Positions 44,483 to 53,834 of a DNA stretch of 64,000 bases are shown here, piece after piece. Position 1 is the first letter of the stretch, and every line of letters begins with the position of its first letter. A program made the position numbers and the translations under genes. The notes under the pieces were generated by a model, which saw only the letters and a list, made by a program, of their open reading frames with translations, was not told where the DNA came from and did not search any database. Origin of the DNA: Gammaproteobacteria bacterium (ex Lamellibrachia satsuma) (GTDB lineage: Bacteria > Pseudomonadota > Gammaproteobacteria > Chromatiales > Chromatiaceae); the NCBI GenBank assembly GCA_019623805.1, contig CP053680.1:558001-622000 (forward strand), written 5' to 3'.

Positions 44483-45217
44483 TCAAGTTATGGCTTGCCG
44501 CTTCCGTAAAGATTCGCCTTTCAGCGTGATCCGGTGGGCGTTATGCATGAGCCGATCCAGAATGGCATCAGCCAACGTATTATCACCGATGGACTGATAC
44601 CATTGATTCGTTGGCAACTGGCTGAGGATGGCCGTTGATGTGCTGCCATTTCGGTCATCCATTATTTCCATGAGATCATTTCGCTGTGCAGCGTTGAGCG
44701 GCTCCAGTCCCCAGTCATCAAGGATGAGCAAGTCGAGCCTGGCCAGTGTTTGCAGTGCTTTGCTGTAACTGCCATCGGCTTTTGTTTGTGCGAGTTCCAG
44801 CAGCAACCGGGATAGTCGATAGTATTTGACCCGGTAACCTTTCATGCAGGCAGCATAAGCCAGCGCACAGGCAATGTAAGTCTTTCCGCTGCCACAAGGA
44901 CCGGTCAGCAGCAGATTTTGGTTTTTATTGATCCAGTCACATTGCAGTAGACTGGCCACCAGGGATTTCTTCAGCCCTCTGGGATGCTGGTAATCAACGT
45001 CTTGAGGGTTGGCTGCTATTTTGAGCTTGGCCGCTTTTAATAAACGCTGTTGCTTGCGATGCTCCCGGTCATTGAGTTCATTATCTGCCAGTATTTGCAG
45101 GCGCTCCTCGAAGGACAGGCCCTCGTAAGTGCCAGGCTGCTCCTGCTGAGTTACCAGTGCGTTGGCCATGCCACTGAGCTTGAGTTGTCGTAACTGTGTA
45201 ATGGTTTGATCTAACAT
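44483..45217 (-). CDS. istB: IS21 helper ATPase IstB
   Basis: The 244-residue AAA+ ATPase has Walker A GPCGSGKT, Walker B LDLLILDDWG and the IstB C-terminal motif region ending TLKGESLRKR. It activates the IstA transposase and selects the target. The frame is intact and follows istA by 17 bases. Confidence 0.93.
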   Translation of the reverse strand: MLDQTITQLRQLKLSGMANALVTQQEQPGTYEGLSFEERLQILADNELNDREHRKQQRLLKAAKLKIAANPQDVDYQHPRGLKKSLVASLLQCDWINKNQNLLLTGPCGSGKTYIACALAYAACMKGYRVKYYRLSRLLLELAQTKADGSYSKALQTLARLDLLILDDWGLEPLNAAQRNDLMEIMDDRNGSTSTAILSQLPTNQWYQSIGDNTLADAILDRLMHNAHRITLKGESLRKRQAIT

Positions 45218-45234
45218 TATGGTTTCCTTTGGGT

Positions 45235-46257
45235 TTAGTGGAAGCTCTTCGGGCCACGGATGTTTTCATGTGACTGGGGTAATAAAGAGAGCTGCTCTTT
45301 TGATGCCGGCAGCAGTTGATCCTGATTGCTTTGCAGGATGGATTTGATCTGCTTTAAGCGATAAAGCTGGTGATGATTGGCAATCGCACATGCTTTATTC
45401 AGCCGGTCAGGTTCGTATTTTCTGGATAGATTCAGCAGACCCAGGCAGACACGGTATGCCTGCTGCTCATGTTGCTTTTGAGCCAGTATGCTTTTTACCC
45501 AGATGAGAACCTCATCACCCAGATCCTTGGCCCAGTTCATCAACCGTCCAGCAGACCATTGATGATGTTTCTCATGTTTTTTGGGCATGTGGTCAGGAAC
45601 GGTGGTCATGCCATGGCAGTATTTTCGTACATGGCTGGTCACCCGCTTGTTGTGGAAGAAGATCTCTACCAGTTTGTCTTTGGTATGGATTTCCAACTGC
45701 TCACCAACCAGCTGATGGGGCACAGAGTACAGATGCTTTTCATACTGCACATGGTAATCCACGTTGACCTTCACCTTTTTAATATAGGTATATTCATAGG
45801 TGTGCTTCGGCAATGGAGACAGAGCAGTCTTGTCGATTGACTGGAACCATTCCTGACGTGAACCTTCCAGTTGTTTAAAAGGTTTTTTGTTAACGTCAGC
45901 CAACAAGGCAACGATACATTGGTTCAACTCGGCCAGGGAGAAGAAGGTATGGTGGCGTAAGCGAGCCAGTATCCAGCGTTCGATGATTTGCACACCCACT
46001 TCTGCCTTGGCTTTATCCTGTGGCTTTCTGGGGCGAGCCGGCATAATGGCGGTACCGTAATGTGCACCCAGTTGTTCGTAACTGGGGTTGAGGTCCGGAT
46101 CGTGACGGCAGGCTTTGGTAACGCCGCTTTTTAAGTTATCCGGAACCACTAATTTTGGAACACCACCGATAAAAGCGAATGCTCTTGCATGACTGGCCAG
46201 CCAGTCTGGCAAGCCCTGTGTCCAGGTAGCTTCTGCAAAGGTGTAATTGGAGGCGCC
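45235..46257 (-). pseudogene. istA: IstA transposase, C-terminal fragment
   Basis: The fragment is the last 340 residues of IstA, resuming at [20 protein letters not shown] directly inside the inner IS630 insertion. Its first in-frame ATG is at 46212. It contains the later part of the DDE core and the C-terminal domain. Rejoined with 47400-47921, with one TA removed, it gives an uninterrupted 514-residue IstA. Confidence 0.88.
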
Positions 46258-46259
46258 TA

Positions 46260-47399
46260 GTGGGCCATGCGTAAAATAATGTAACTAAAACGTTAACGGT
46301 GTAAAATATGGAATGCGTTTACCTAAGACATTTCAGATTACTGATAAAGCCGCTGGGATTTTAAAAGAGTGGTGCCGATCAACAACCCTTCCTCATGGCC
46401 AGATCATGAGAGCCAAGATTATTTTACAACTCAGTGAAGGGATGACACCGATGGAAGTTGCAACTGCCCAAAGGACATCAGCGAAGACAGTGCACCGCTG
46501 GCGAAATCGATTTGAGGCCGAAGGCGTTGATGGACTACTTGAAAGAGTCCGTTGCGGACGTCCTACGGTCATAGACAAGGCGACTGTCGACAAAGTTCTA
46601 TTTCTGACCACAAAAAGAATTCCACAGGAATCTACACATTGGAGCATCGAGTTAATGTCTCGATACGCAGAAGTGACACCTTGGCAGGTTCGTCAGACCT
46701 GGAAGGCTGCAGATCTGCGTCCACACCGGCTGAAAACGTTTAAGATCAGTAATGATCCTGAGTTCGCTGATAAAGTCATTGATATTGTCGGTCTGTATAT
46801 GAATCCTCCTGAGAATGCAGTTATTCTCAGCGTGGATGAGAAGACGCAGATTCAGGCATTGGATCGTACCCAACCTGGACTACCATTGAATCCGAGCCGG
46901 ATCGGCAGTCGCACTCATGATTACAAAAGACACGGCACCACCAGTCTTTATGCTGCATTTAACACACTGACTGGAAAAGTGATTGGCAAAGTTTCGGATC
47001 GAACGAACAGCAAAAAATTTCTATCTTTTCTGAAACTACTTGATAGACGCACGCGTGCAGACCGAGAATTGCACATCATTATGGATAATCTGAGTGCTCA
47101 CAAGACAGAGGCTGTTCGAGAATGGGTGGCCTCCCGACCGCGCATCCACCTTCATTTTACGCCAACCAGTTCATCATGGCTCAATGCCGTGGAAGGCTGG
47201 TTCTCGCAACTTGAGCGACGTGCGTTATACCGAGGGGTGTTCACCAGCGTTCCAGAACTAAAGACTGAGTTGGAGCGGTTCATCAAGGTTCATAACAGGG
47301 AGAGCGCAAAACCCTTTAAATGGACTAAACCTGCCAGCCACATTCTGGCGGCTGTTGGGCGTGCAAAGAAATCATTACAGAATTAACCGCATGTCCCAC
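46260..47399 (+). mobile_element. IS630-family insertion sequence
   Basis: The element is 1140 bases with inverted ends GTGGGCCATGCG and GTGGGACATGCG, flanked by duplicated TA (46258-46259 and 47400-47401), the IS630/Tc1 hallmark. It is inserted within istA in the opposite orientation to the host element. Confidence 0.92.
46313..47386 (+). CDS. IS630-family transposase
   Basis: The 357-residue protein has an N-terminal helix-turn-helix (about 45-75, TPMEVATAQRTSAKTVHRW) and a DDE core: SVDEKTQ, IMDNLSAHK and WLNAVEGWF. It is a single intact frame without the frameshift some IS630 members use, so the element may be active. Confidence 0.93.
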   Translation: MRLPKTFQITDKAAGILKEWCRSTTLPHGQIMRAKIILQLSEGMTPMEVATAQRTSAKTVHRWRNRFEAEGVDGLLERVRCGRPTVIDKATVDKVLFLTTKRIPQESTHWSIELMSRYAEVTPWQVRQTWKAADLRPHRLKTFKISNDPEFADKVIDIVGLYMNPPENAVILSVDEKTQIQALDRTQPGLPLNPSRIGSRTHDYKRHGTTSLYAAFNTLTGKVIGKVSDRTNSKKFLSFLKLLDRRTRADRELHIIMDNLSAHKTEAVREWVASRPRIHLHFTPTSSSWLNAVEGWFSQLERRALYRGVFTSVPELKTELERFIKVHNRESAKPFKWTKPASHILAAVGRAKKSLQN

Positions 47400-47921
47400 T
47401 AGTACCGCGACAAAGATCTGGGCAAAGCGCACTTCACCGGTATCACCTTGAACAATTGGTACGGTCTGGCCTGCATAATCCACGAACAGTTTGTCACCGG
47501 CCTTATGGGTCTGGCGCATGGAGCGTTTTTGTTTTTTTAGCCACTCACTGTATAAGTGGCAATACTGCGGATAGCTGTAACTGCGGTTGGGGTATTGCTG
47601 GGCATATTCTTCCCGGAGCAGGTGCTTGGTGACATGTTTAAAATGCAGTTCCTTATAAACATCTTTCCAGTCTGGCAACTGTAACGATCCAGAGGTTCGT
47701 GTGTCTGATTCAGGATAAATGGCATTGGCTAACTGGCGATCATCCAGTTTTTCGATAGCCTCCCAGTCCAATCCCAGTTCATGAGCTTTGCAGGTGATTT
47801 TTTGCACTGCACCCAGGCTGAGGCGCAGACTGTCCCGGATTTGCCGCATGCTGAGCTGGGCAGACAACCGGAGTCTTAATATCTCTCTTAATTTACGCAT
47901 TGATAGTCTCTTTGTTGGCAT
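47400..47921 (-). pseudogene. istA: IstA transposase, N-terminal fragment
   Basis: The fragment is 174 residues: the helix-turn-helix DNA-binding region (LSMRQIRDSLRLSLGAVQK), then the start of the catalytic core (KLFVDYAGQTVPIV, with the first catalytic Asp). The frame then enters the IS630-type element and ends at 47325 with a nonsense tail. It cannot work alone; the second half is at 45235-46257. Confidence 0.88.
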
Positions 47922-47984
47922 CGCCTTCCCCGGTCAAAACGGGCAAGGTTAGCAAGGCTTTATCAATGTGTGGAAAGGGTTTCT

Positions 47985-48115
47985 GGCATCGTGAACGGTG
48001 ATTCTGGTGAAATGCCAAAAGCGTTCACGATCAATCAGAATGGGGGTTCACGTTCGTCCAGAATAGGTGTTCACGATGGATCAGAATCAGTGTTCATGAT
48101 GGGCCAGAATATGCA
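47985..48115. repeat. IS21 right-end multiple terminal repeats
   Basis: Four spaced units read on the minus strand as TTCTG...GTGAAC (near 48110, 48087, 48065 and 48042), with a fifth partial unit in opposite orientation near 47990. This end has more units than the left end. Confidence 0.6.
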
Positions 48116-48189
48116 GTAATTAACATCCTGATCGATTCACGACATATTGAATGTTCAATAAACTGACTTGCAATCAGCCGTTGCTAACC

Positions 48190-49059
48190 TCATTTCTCCA
48201 ATTCGATATCAGCCCGTCTATTTACAGATCTTGCCCGCTCAGTACGGCCGCGAACTTTGGGCCTTGATTCACCATAGTGATATTTCGAAAGTAAATTGTT
48301 CTCAACTCCATTCGCCAGCAGAAAATCTGAAACACTTTGCGAACGACGCTCCGACAGTCTCAGATTATATTTTCGCGATCCCTGATCATCCGCATGACCG
48401 GATATCTTTATCCGTTTTATCTCCCCGTCTGCCTTCACAAACTCTGCGAGTTTTCTAATGACCATACGGGAATCCTCATTCAGATCATGAATATCCAGAG
48501 GAAAATGGACTTCCGTAAGTCGATAGTCGGCGAAACCTTTTGCGGGCAGTTGCTTCAGGCACTTCCTGAAATCCTGGTATGGAGTCTGAAAATAGACCGG
48601 TGAAAGCTGTAGATGCACACGTTTGCGCGCATCATCCCAGTCAGGAAAATCAATACTGGAAAGCATGCCTCGATCAAGTGATGCCAATATTCTGGTTGCC
48701 TGTTTGCGCTTGAGCAGGAGTGGTCTCAACCCAATGTTCAGTGTTACAGATTCAACCAACAGATCCGGTTCATCGTAGACCCAGGCTGGCGAGACTTCCC
48801 GCAACTCAGCGTCAACAGCGGATGGCGTCGGCTGAAAGCTGTCGATATGAAAGGAGAGCGTCTGACCCGCGCGCCGTAGAAAATATGCGGTGCCAAATCC
48901 GGGAATCTCATGGCGCAGCTCACATTTCACCTTCGTACCGCTGAAATGCCATTCAGAATTGTGCTCGTCTGCCACGTGGATTTCATCGCTGAACGGCAAT
49001 GCAGCAGCATTTATCGGCCACGCCAATAGTAAGATCAGAATTCCCGGCCAACTTCTCAT
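48190..49059 (-). CDS. motY: MotY-like flagellar T-ring protein (OmpA-type peptidoglycan-binding domain)
   Basis: The 289-residue protein has a signal peptide (about 1-19). Its N-terminal domain has the MotY pattern (SEWHFSGTKVKCELRHEIPGF). The C-terminal OmpA-like domain (about 165-285) has the peptidoglycan-binding motif ISGHADDQGSRKYNLRLSER. In Vibrio and Pseudomonas, MotY forms the periplasmic T ring that holds the stator. Here it stands alone, with no motor genes nearby, which is also common for motY. A non-flagellar OmpA-family role cannot be excluded. Confidence 0.78.
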   Translation of the reverse strand: MRSWPGILILLLAWPINAAALPFSDEIHVADEHNSEWHFSGTKVKCELRHEIPGFGTAYFLRRAGQTLSFHIDSFQPTPSAVDAELREVSPAWVYDEPDLLVESVTLNIGLRPLLLKRKQATRILASLDRGMLSSIDFPDWDDARKRVHLQLSPVYFQTPYQDFRKCLKQLPAKGFADYRLTEVHFPLDIHDLNEDSRMVIRKLAEFVKADGEIKRIKISGHADDQGSRKYNLRLSERRSQSVSDFLLANGVENNLLSKYHYGESRPKVRGRTERARSVNRRADIELEK

Positions 49060-49236
49060 TTGGATATAGGCACCTCATATTGCACGATATTCACAGGCGT
49101 GAAGCATATCGGCTAATATTCAGAATTCTTTACTTTCTATAACGCAGAGAACCTGTTTTTTTGAGTAGGGTCCGCCGTGCGCACTCTACGCTCTAGGATT
49201 TACAGCGGCGTTTGGACGAACACCCTTTAGCAAAAA

Positions 49237-49788
49237 TCACTCATTGCCATGATCTGAAAGAAAATCAATAAGTCCACGAAACCGCGCAAAATCCTCCCGG
49301 CTGAACAACTCATCTTCACCAAGTGGAACCTCAGCCAAAAGCCTTTCCCAGTCCTCAGCAGCCAAACACTTCTCCAGCAGAGGGAAGACCTCCTGCTCCT
49401 CCTGGTCGATATGTTGCCGCTGAAGGGCAACAAACTCACGCCCGCGGACTTCCACCTCTTCCCGTGGCATCACCTCGCCCTGGATCACCCCCTCCAGGGT
49501 CTCCCTGAAACGGTGAGTCAATGCCTCCAGATTAGGGTGCTGATTACCAATCCGCTCAAACAGCTCCCCATCTTCTGAACACCTGTTCTTTGCAACCTGA
49601 AATAACAGGTCTTCAGTGGGATGATGAATCTGCTCGGCATAGTGCACAATGAAGTCCAGCAGTTCGATCTTGAGATCAAAATTCGATTCATGGCCTGCAA
49701 AAAAGGCATCCAACTGACTGCTCAATAGATCAAGCAGACGTCTCAATATGGTGTGATCGCGATGCAATCGTTCCAGAAGCGTACTCAT
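49237..49788 (-). CDS. Hemerythrin HHE-domain protein
   Basis: I use the ATG at 49788, which overlaps the K+ channel stop (ATGA), giving 183 residues. Iron-ligand candidates: LHRDHTILR (His9, His12), HYAEQIHHPTED, HPNLEALTH and RQHIDQEEQEVF, a four-helix HHE pattern. Such proteins bind O2 or NO, or sense redox state, in the cytosol. It is the last gene of the unit with the K+ channel and DUF6394-like genes, so it may link redox state to ion flux (inference). Confidence 0.85.
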   Translation of the reverse strand: MSTLLERLHRDHTILRRLLDLLSSQLDAFFAGHESNFDLKIELLDFIVHYAEQIHHPTEDLLFQVAKNRCSEDGELFERIGNQHPNLEALTHRFRETLEGVIQGEVMPREEVEVRGREFVALQRQHIDQEEQEVFPLLEKCLAAEDWERLLAEVPLGEDELFSREDFARFRGLIDFLSDHGNE

Positions 49789-51488
49789 GCCTTTTCCTTT
49801 CTTTTCAACCAGCGCCACAACAGACCCTGAGGACGGGCCTCTCCTGTCAGTATATAGCTCAATGCGTGTTCATTTTGCAGGGTCCACTCCATCCGATTTG
49901 CAGCCGAGTGTGACCCGCAGAACAGAATCTGGTCATTTCGATGCAGTATTTCATCCATTTCCGGGAGCAGCACCCTTTCATTATTTCTCAACATCATCAA
50001 AGGGATACACTGAAGTAATTCTGAGCGATTCCGAGGATCTGTCACCACATCCCGAAGACTTACCGCCTTCCCCTCCAGGACTGACTGGCAGATGGCGTGG
50101 GAGGACTCCTCAGAAAACGCCACTTCCCATATGTCCGGCGCATGGGAAGTCACCAGCGCCAGGATACGGCTCACCAGTTCACAGGCCCACCTATCATCCT
50201 GATACAGAACAAGCTGCAGAAACTCGTGCAGCATTGGGGTTCCAAGTAATACACGGATGCGGTTCGCCACAATGGCACTGGGATGCATCACCATATCGGC
50301 CTGCAGCGCTTCGATGATTGCATCGTTATCCTGCCGGTTCTGCCGCATAATCACGAATAGATCCGGGTTGAGTTTACGTGCCGTCATGATAATCGAGAGA
50401 TTGTTGGCATCATGATCAGTACCGGCAATCAGTCCCACGGCGCGCTGAATATTGGCCTCCTGCAAGGTCTCTGCTTCAGTACCACGACCCATGACGCAGT
50501 ACTCTTTCGGCAGTCCGGTTTTCTCCGGCTCAGCCTCGACAATAACGAGCTCCAGCCCCTCCTTGCGTAACTGGTCATACACAGCCTTGCCAAAACGACC
50601 GTATCCGCATATCACCCACAACCCCTCACTTGGTGGGTAGATAGGATCTCTGAGCTCACTCTCTTCCCGGCCCGTCAACCACTCCTGCAACAGGTTGAGA
50701 CAAGGCGCCTGTATTGCAGTGGCGAGATGAACAGCAAAGGTATCGAAAGGATCGATGATGTAGTCGGTACCGAAAGAGGCCATGTTGGCTTCAATATCGT
50801 GGGAATCCGCGCGGCAAATCACTTTGATTTCCGGGTGTAACAGTTTTGCAGTGATGGCTACCTTCAAATTTGCATCGTTGGAGTCGGTCAGGGCAACCAC
50901 CCCGGAGCAGAGCGCATGCTTCAAACCTGCTTCCATCAGATGTATCGGCATGCGGGCATCGGCACACAATGCCGGAACATACTGTCGCAGATTTTCCAGT
51001 TTAAGCAGGTTGACCCGATCCTGACGTATATCGATTGCCACAGCATGCTGATCGCGGTCGGTAAGCGCCTGGATCAGTGCACTGCCGGTCTCACCATAAC
51101 CACAGATCAAATAGAATCTATCGCGGATCCGCCGGATCTGGGCCGTAAAACGACGTTCTGTCAAAGCCCGTTGAAAAGTGGGATCCTGAAACAGCGTCAG
51201 CAGGGTACCTATAGAGTAGAGCCAGACAACAACGGTAAAAAAAATGGAGAAGGTGACCCAGAGGCGCTGGGCATTGGTGAACTCAAATGGAATCTCCCCA
51301 AAGCCGATGGTGCTGGCCATGAAGCTGACAAAGTAAAAGGCATGAAAAAAATCCATGCGCCAGGGATTGCCATCTGCATCCTGCCCTGGAATCAGCACCA
51401 GACCCAGCACTGCGATTGCATAGGTAAGGATCAGGGCCAGCAACGGCGCCCGCATGCGCCGAAAGATTAGAAAGAAGATGTTTTGCAT
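49785..51488 (-). CDS. Two-helix K+ channel with tandem RCK/TrkA-N domains
   Basis: The 567-residue protein has helix 1 at about 14-34, a pore with selectivity filter TIGFGE (60-65) and helix 2 at about 74-97. Two RCK units follow on one chain, each opening with a Rossmann motif (ICGYGETGSAL and ICGYGRFGKAV). Tandem RCKs let four subunits build the eight-RCK gating ring of MthK/BK-type channels without separate RCK protein. It conducts K+ across the inner membrane, gated by a nucleotide or ion ligand not predictable here. It lies 12 bases after the DUF6394-like gene. Confidence 0.9.
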   Translation of the reverse strand: MQNIFFLIFRRMRAPLLALILTYAIAVLGLVLIPGQDADGNPWRMDFFHAFYFVSFMASTIGFGEIPFEFTNAQRLWVTFSIFFTVVVWLYSIGTLLTLFQDPTFQRALTERRFTAQIRRIRDRFYLICGYGETGSALIQALTDRDQHAVAIDIRQDRVNLLKLENLRQYVPALCADARMPIHLMEAGLKHALCSGVVALTDSNDANLKVAITAKLLHPEIKVICRADSHDIEANMASFGTDYIIDPFDTFAVHLATAIQAPCLNLLQEWLTGREESELRDPIYPPSEGLWVICGYGRFGKAVYDQLRKEGLELVIVEAEPEKTGLPKEYCVMGRGTEAETLQEANIQRAVGLIAGTDHDANNLSIIMTARKLNPDLFVIMRQNRQDNDAIIEALQADMVMHPSAIVANRIRVLLGTPMLHEFLQLVLYQDDRWACELVSRILALVTSHAPDIWEVAFSEESSHAICQSVLEGKAVSLRDVVTDPRNRSELLQCIPLMMLRNNERVLLPEMDEILHRNDQILFCGSHSAANRMEWTLQNEHALSYILTGEARPQGLLWRWLKRKEKA

Positions 51489-51500
51489 GACGGATAGCCG

Positions 51501-51884
51501 TCAACGTCGCAACATGACCGTTTCGATCACCAACAGCACAACAGAGACCACATTGGCCAGCATGGCGCCACCGGAAAGGGAGACAATACTGGCAGTTACC
51601 ACCGGCGTAAGTCCGATTGTTGTAATCTGTTCCGCCACAGTCCAAACCAGCGCGGCGGCAAAAAGCTGCAGCAGCGCCACCAGACTGGTGGCAAGCAGCA
51701 CCGCCCCCATCTGCGTCCGGTCACCGAATTTCAGCACCGTGGCGACTAGGTTGACAACGATCACCGCAAACAACTCGTACACGTGATGATGATCCGGATT
51801 ATCCAGTTCGCCGACAAAAAAACCAAAGTTGAGGGTCAAGGCCAAAACAATGAAGAAACCGAAAAGGACTTTTTCAGGGTTCAC
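51501..51884 (-). CDS. Four-helix membrane protein, DUF6394-like
   Basis: The 127-residue protein has four hydrophobic helices and a conserved-looking loop VGELDNPDHHHVYELFAV. It resembles the DUF6394 family, whose members are often found next to TrkA-domain channel genes. Function unknown; the tight spacing suggests an accessory subunit for the K+ channel (inference). It is the first gene of the three-gene unit. Confidence 0.75.
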   Translation of the reverse strand: MNPEKVLFGFFIVLALTLNFGFFVGELDNPDHHHVYELFAVIVVNLVATVLKFGDRTQMGAVLLATSLVALLQLFAAALVWTVAEQITTIGLTPVVTASIVSLSGGAMLANVVSVVLLVIETVMLRR

Positions 51885-51935
51885 GCTATGTCTCCTTTGT
51901 CATCGGGGTATTTCACGCCCCAATGCAGTTGATAC

Positions 51936-52721
51936 TTATTTTTGGATACGCTGCACCGTCAGTACAACCTTTGTTCCGATGGGCGGTGCACGCTCAACGT
52001 CGGTAAAGACGAAACCCCACTGCTCCAAACCAAGACCCAGGCGGTGTTCAATAATACTTCCGGGGTCATGAACTACACCGATCAACGTACCGTGCATCTG
52101 AGCAAGATAACGATCTCCTTCGATGAAGGTGGAACCGGTGTAGCTCCATACCTGCCTTCTATTGTCCTTGGGTGCTTCAGCGCGCAACTTGACGAGATCC
52201 AGCAAATCGACTTCGACCTGTTTACCTTTCTCTTCCCAACTGACGCGAATATCCACCGCATCACCATCTACAGGTTTGGTATCGAAGTGGTATTCAGGTA
52301 GTCGGACACCTTTGGCATCCAGGCCAATTAGAATACATGCCAAATTAAACTCAAAGGCATCGGCATCCAACTCAAGCACACTCTCATAGGATTTGAAGCC
52401 ACCTTTCATCACTGCCATATATTCTATCGGTCCACCCTCTTCATAATAGAGCATGACACCCGAGAGGCTAAAACGCCCCGCTTTCTTGTCCAACTGAATG
52501 TTGCCGATACGGTACTTGCCTTTACCCAAATCCTCGACTCGGGGTTTCGTTTTCATCAACCCATCACCAGGTTCTCTGGCTTCTGGAGGCATCACGATCT
52601 GTCCCATAGCGGGCGTTTTGACTTCTGCCAAAACCGCGCCGAAAAAGACAAACAGGCCAATCATAAAAAAGGCCATTACGGTGATTTTTATTCGACGCTC
52701 AGACATATTCTGTCCCTTCAT
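51936..52721 (-). CDS. Exported YdjY-domain protein
   Basis: The protein has 261 residues from the ATG at 52721, which overlaps the methyltransferase stop (ATGA); an ATG at 52706 with AGGGACAG upstream is the alternative. A signal helix lies at about residues 14-34. The mature part contains a YdjY-like beta domain (GGPIEYMAVMKGGFKSYESV to about 175). Function unknown. Translational coupling to the methyltransferase suggests a shared pathway. Confidence 0.72.
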   Translation of the reverse strand: MKGQNMSERRIKITVMAFFMIGLFVFFGAVLAEVKTPAMGQIVMPPEAREPGDGLMKTKPRVEDLGKGKYRIGNIQLDKKAGRFSLSGVMLYYEEGGPIEYMAVMKGGFKSYESVLELDADAFEFNLACILIGLDAKGVRLPEYHFDTKPVDGDAVDIRVSWEEKGKQVEVDLLDLVKLRAEAPKDNRRQVWSYTGSTFIEGDRYLAQMHGTLIGVVHDPGSIIEHRLGLGLEQWGFVFTDVERAPPIGTKVVLTVQRIQK

Positions 52722-53737
52722 GGCTTGATTCCCGTTACGATCCGATGCGGCATAGGTGGTGGAAAGGGACTCTTCTCTATATTAGTAAAACCCTGCTGCT
52801 TCATCCAATCCACCACATCGGCATCCGCATGCACTCCACCATCCTCTGCTGTCAGCAGCATGTTGAGGCCGAACAGAGTGGCAAACCGGGGACTGTTCCC
52901 ACCTGCATCGGTAAACACATCGCTTACCAACAGCATACCGCCCGGCTCAAGAGCATCAAAGGCCCTCTGGATGAAGCCACGGCAAGTCTGTTCGCTCTCA
53001 CGATGAAAAACACCAGAGATCAATACAACATCGTTACCCACTGGAAAAGCATCCTGCATGTAATCCAGTGGCTCGGTTTTGACTCGCTCAGACATTCCCA
53101 TGGATTCCACGATCTCGACCGCTATCGCCACCACTTCAGGCAAGTCCAATACGCGGGAGTGCAGCGCCGGATTTTTTGTCGCAAACAGCGCCGAATAGGT
53201 GCCCGGTCCACCGCCCACATCGATCATGCGGGTTCTCCCGGAGAGATCGACCAATTCGACCATAACCTGTCCGATGCCCAACGCCCGATCGTGCATACCG
53301 TAGACAAAGTCACGGGTCTGCGCCTTGTCGTTACCGGTATAGGTCTCAGGAGGCATTGGCGGCCTGTCCTCTTTCAACGCCCGTTCCAAGTTACCCCAGG
53401 TAGTATAGAGATTGTCGCTGTAACGGAGTGCATTGCCCAGATAAGCCGGACTTTCGGATGTAAGAAAGGTTTGACTCAAGGACGTGTTGGTAAAGTTGTT
53501 TTCCCGTTCATCAACGAGGTCCAATCCGACGCAGGCTTTGAGGAACAGCCGCGTCGGTCTCGGCTCGGTGCCCAGTGCGGTTGCAACCTCCTCCAGCGTT
53601 TTCCCACCATCCGAGAGCAGATCGAACAGCCCCATTCTGTTGGCGGTAAGCAGGGTCTGTGAATCCCAATAGGCAGTTGACAATTGCATCAACGGAGCGG
53701 GACTTAAACCCTGCATAGCTTTATCGGGCTGGCTCAC
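52718..53737 (-). CDS. SAM-dependent O-methyltransferase-like protein (acetylserotonin/CrtF-like fold)
   Basis: The 339-residue protein has an N-terminal dimerisation winged helix (about 15-110) and a Rossmann domain with the SAM motif MIDVGGGPGTYSALF (about 169-183), then LDLPEVV and a late LVSDVF. Members methylate small aromatic or isoprenoid hydroxyls. The usual catalytic His region reads SGVFHRESEQTC. Substrate unknown. It is unlinked to the aryl-polyene-type locus, although such loci do need a methyltransferase. Confidence 0.82.
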   Translation of the reverse strand: MSQPDKAMQGLSPAPLMQLSTAYWDSQTLLTANRMGLFDLLSDGGKTLEEVATALGTEPRPTRLFLKACVGLDLVDERENNFTNTSLSQTFLTSESPAYLGNALRYSDNLYTTWGNLERALKEDRPPMPPETYTGNDKAQTRDFVYGMHDRALGIGQVMVELVDLSGRTRMIDVGGGPGTYSALFATKNPALHSRVLDLPEVVAIAVEIVESMGMSERVKTEPLDYMQDAFPVGNDVVLISGVFHRESEQTCRGFIQRAFDALEPGGMLLVSDVFTDAGGNSPRFATLFGLNMLLTAEDGGVHADADVVDWMKQQGFTNIEKSPFPPPMPHRIVTGIKP

Positions 53738-53834
53738 TCCATTCTCCTAGTAGTGGTGCTTACAGGATTTTTCCATCTGTCGGATTCTAACCCAATCCGC
53801 TAGACTGAAGTACCTTTCAATCATTCACACATCG

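Larger units (their letters stand above)
44380..48115 (-). mobile_element. IS21-family element, itself interrupted by an IS630-family element
   Basis: The outer ends are TGCGTATTCTGG and, reverse-complemented, TGCATATTCTGG, giving the TG...CA termini of IS21. They are flanked by a 5-base direct repeat GTAAT (44375-44379 and 48116-48120). The element contains istB and a split istA on the minus strand. Total length is 3736 bases; without the inner 1142 bases (IS630-type element plus TA) it is about 2.6 kb, normal for the family. Confidence 0.9.
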
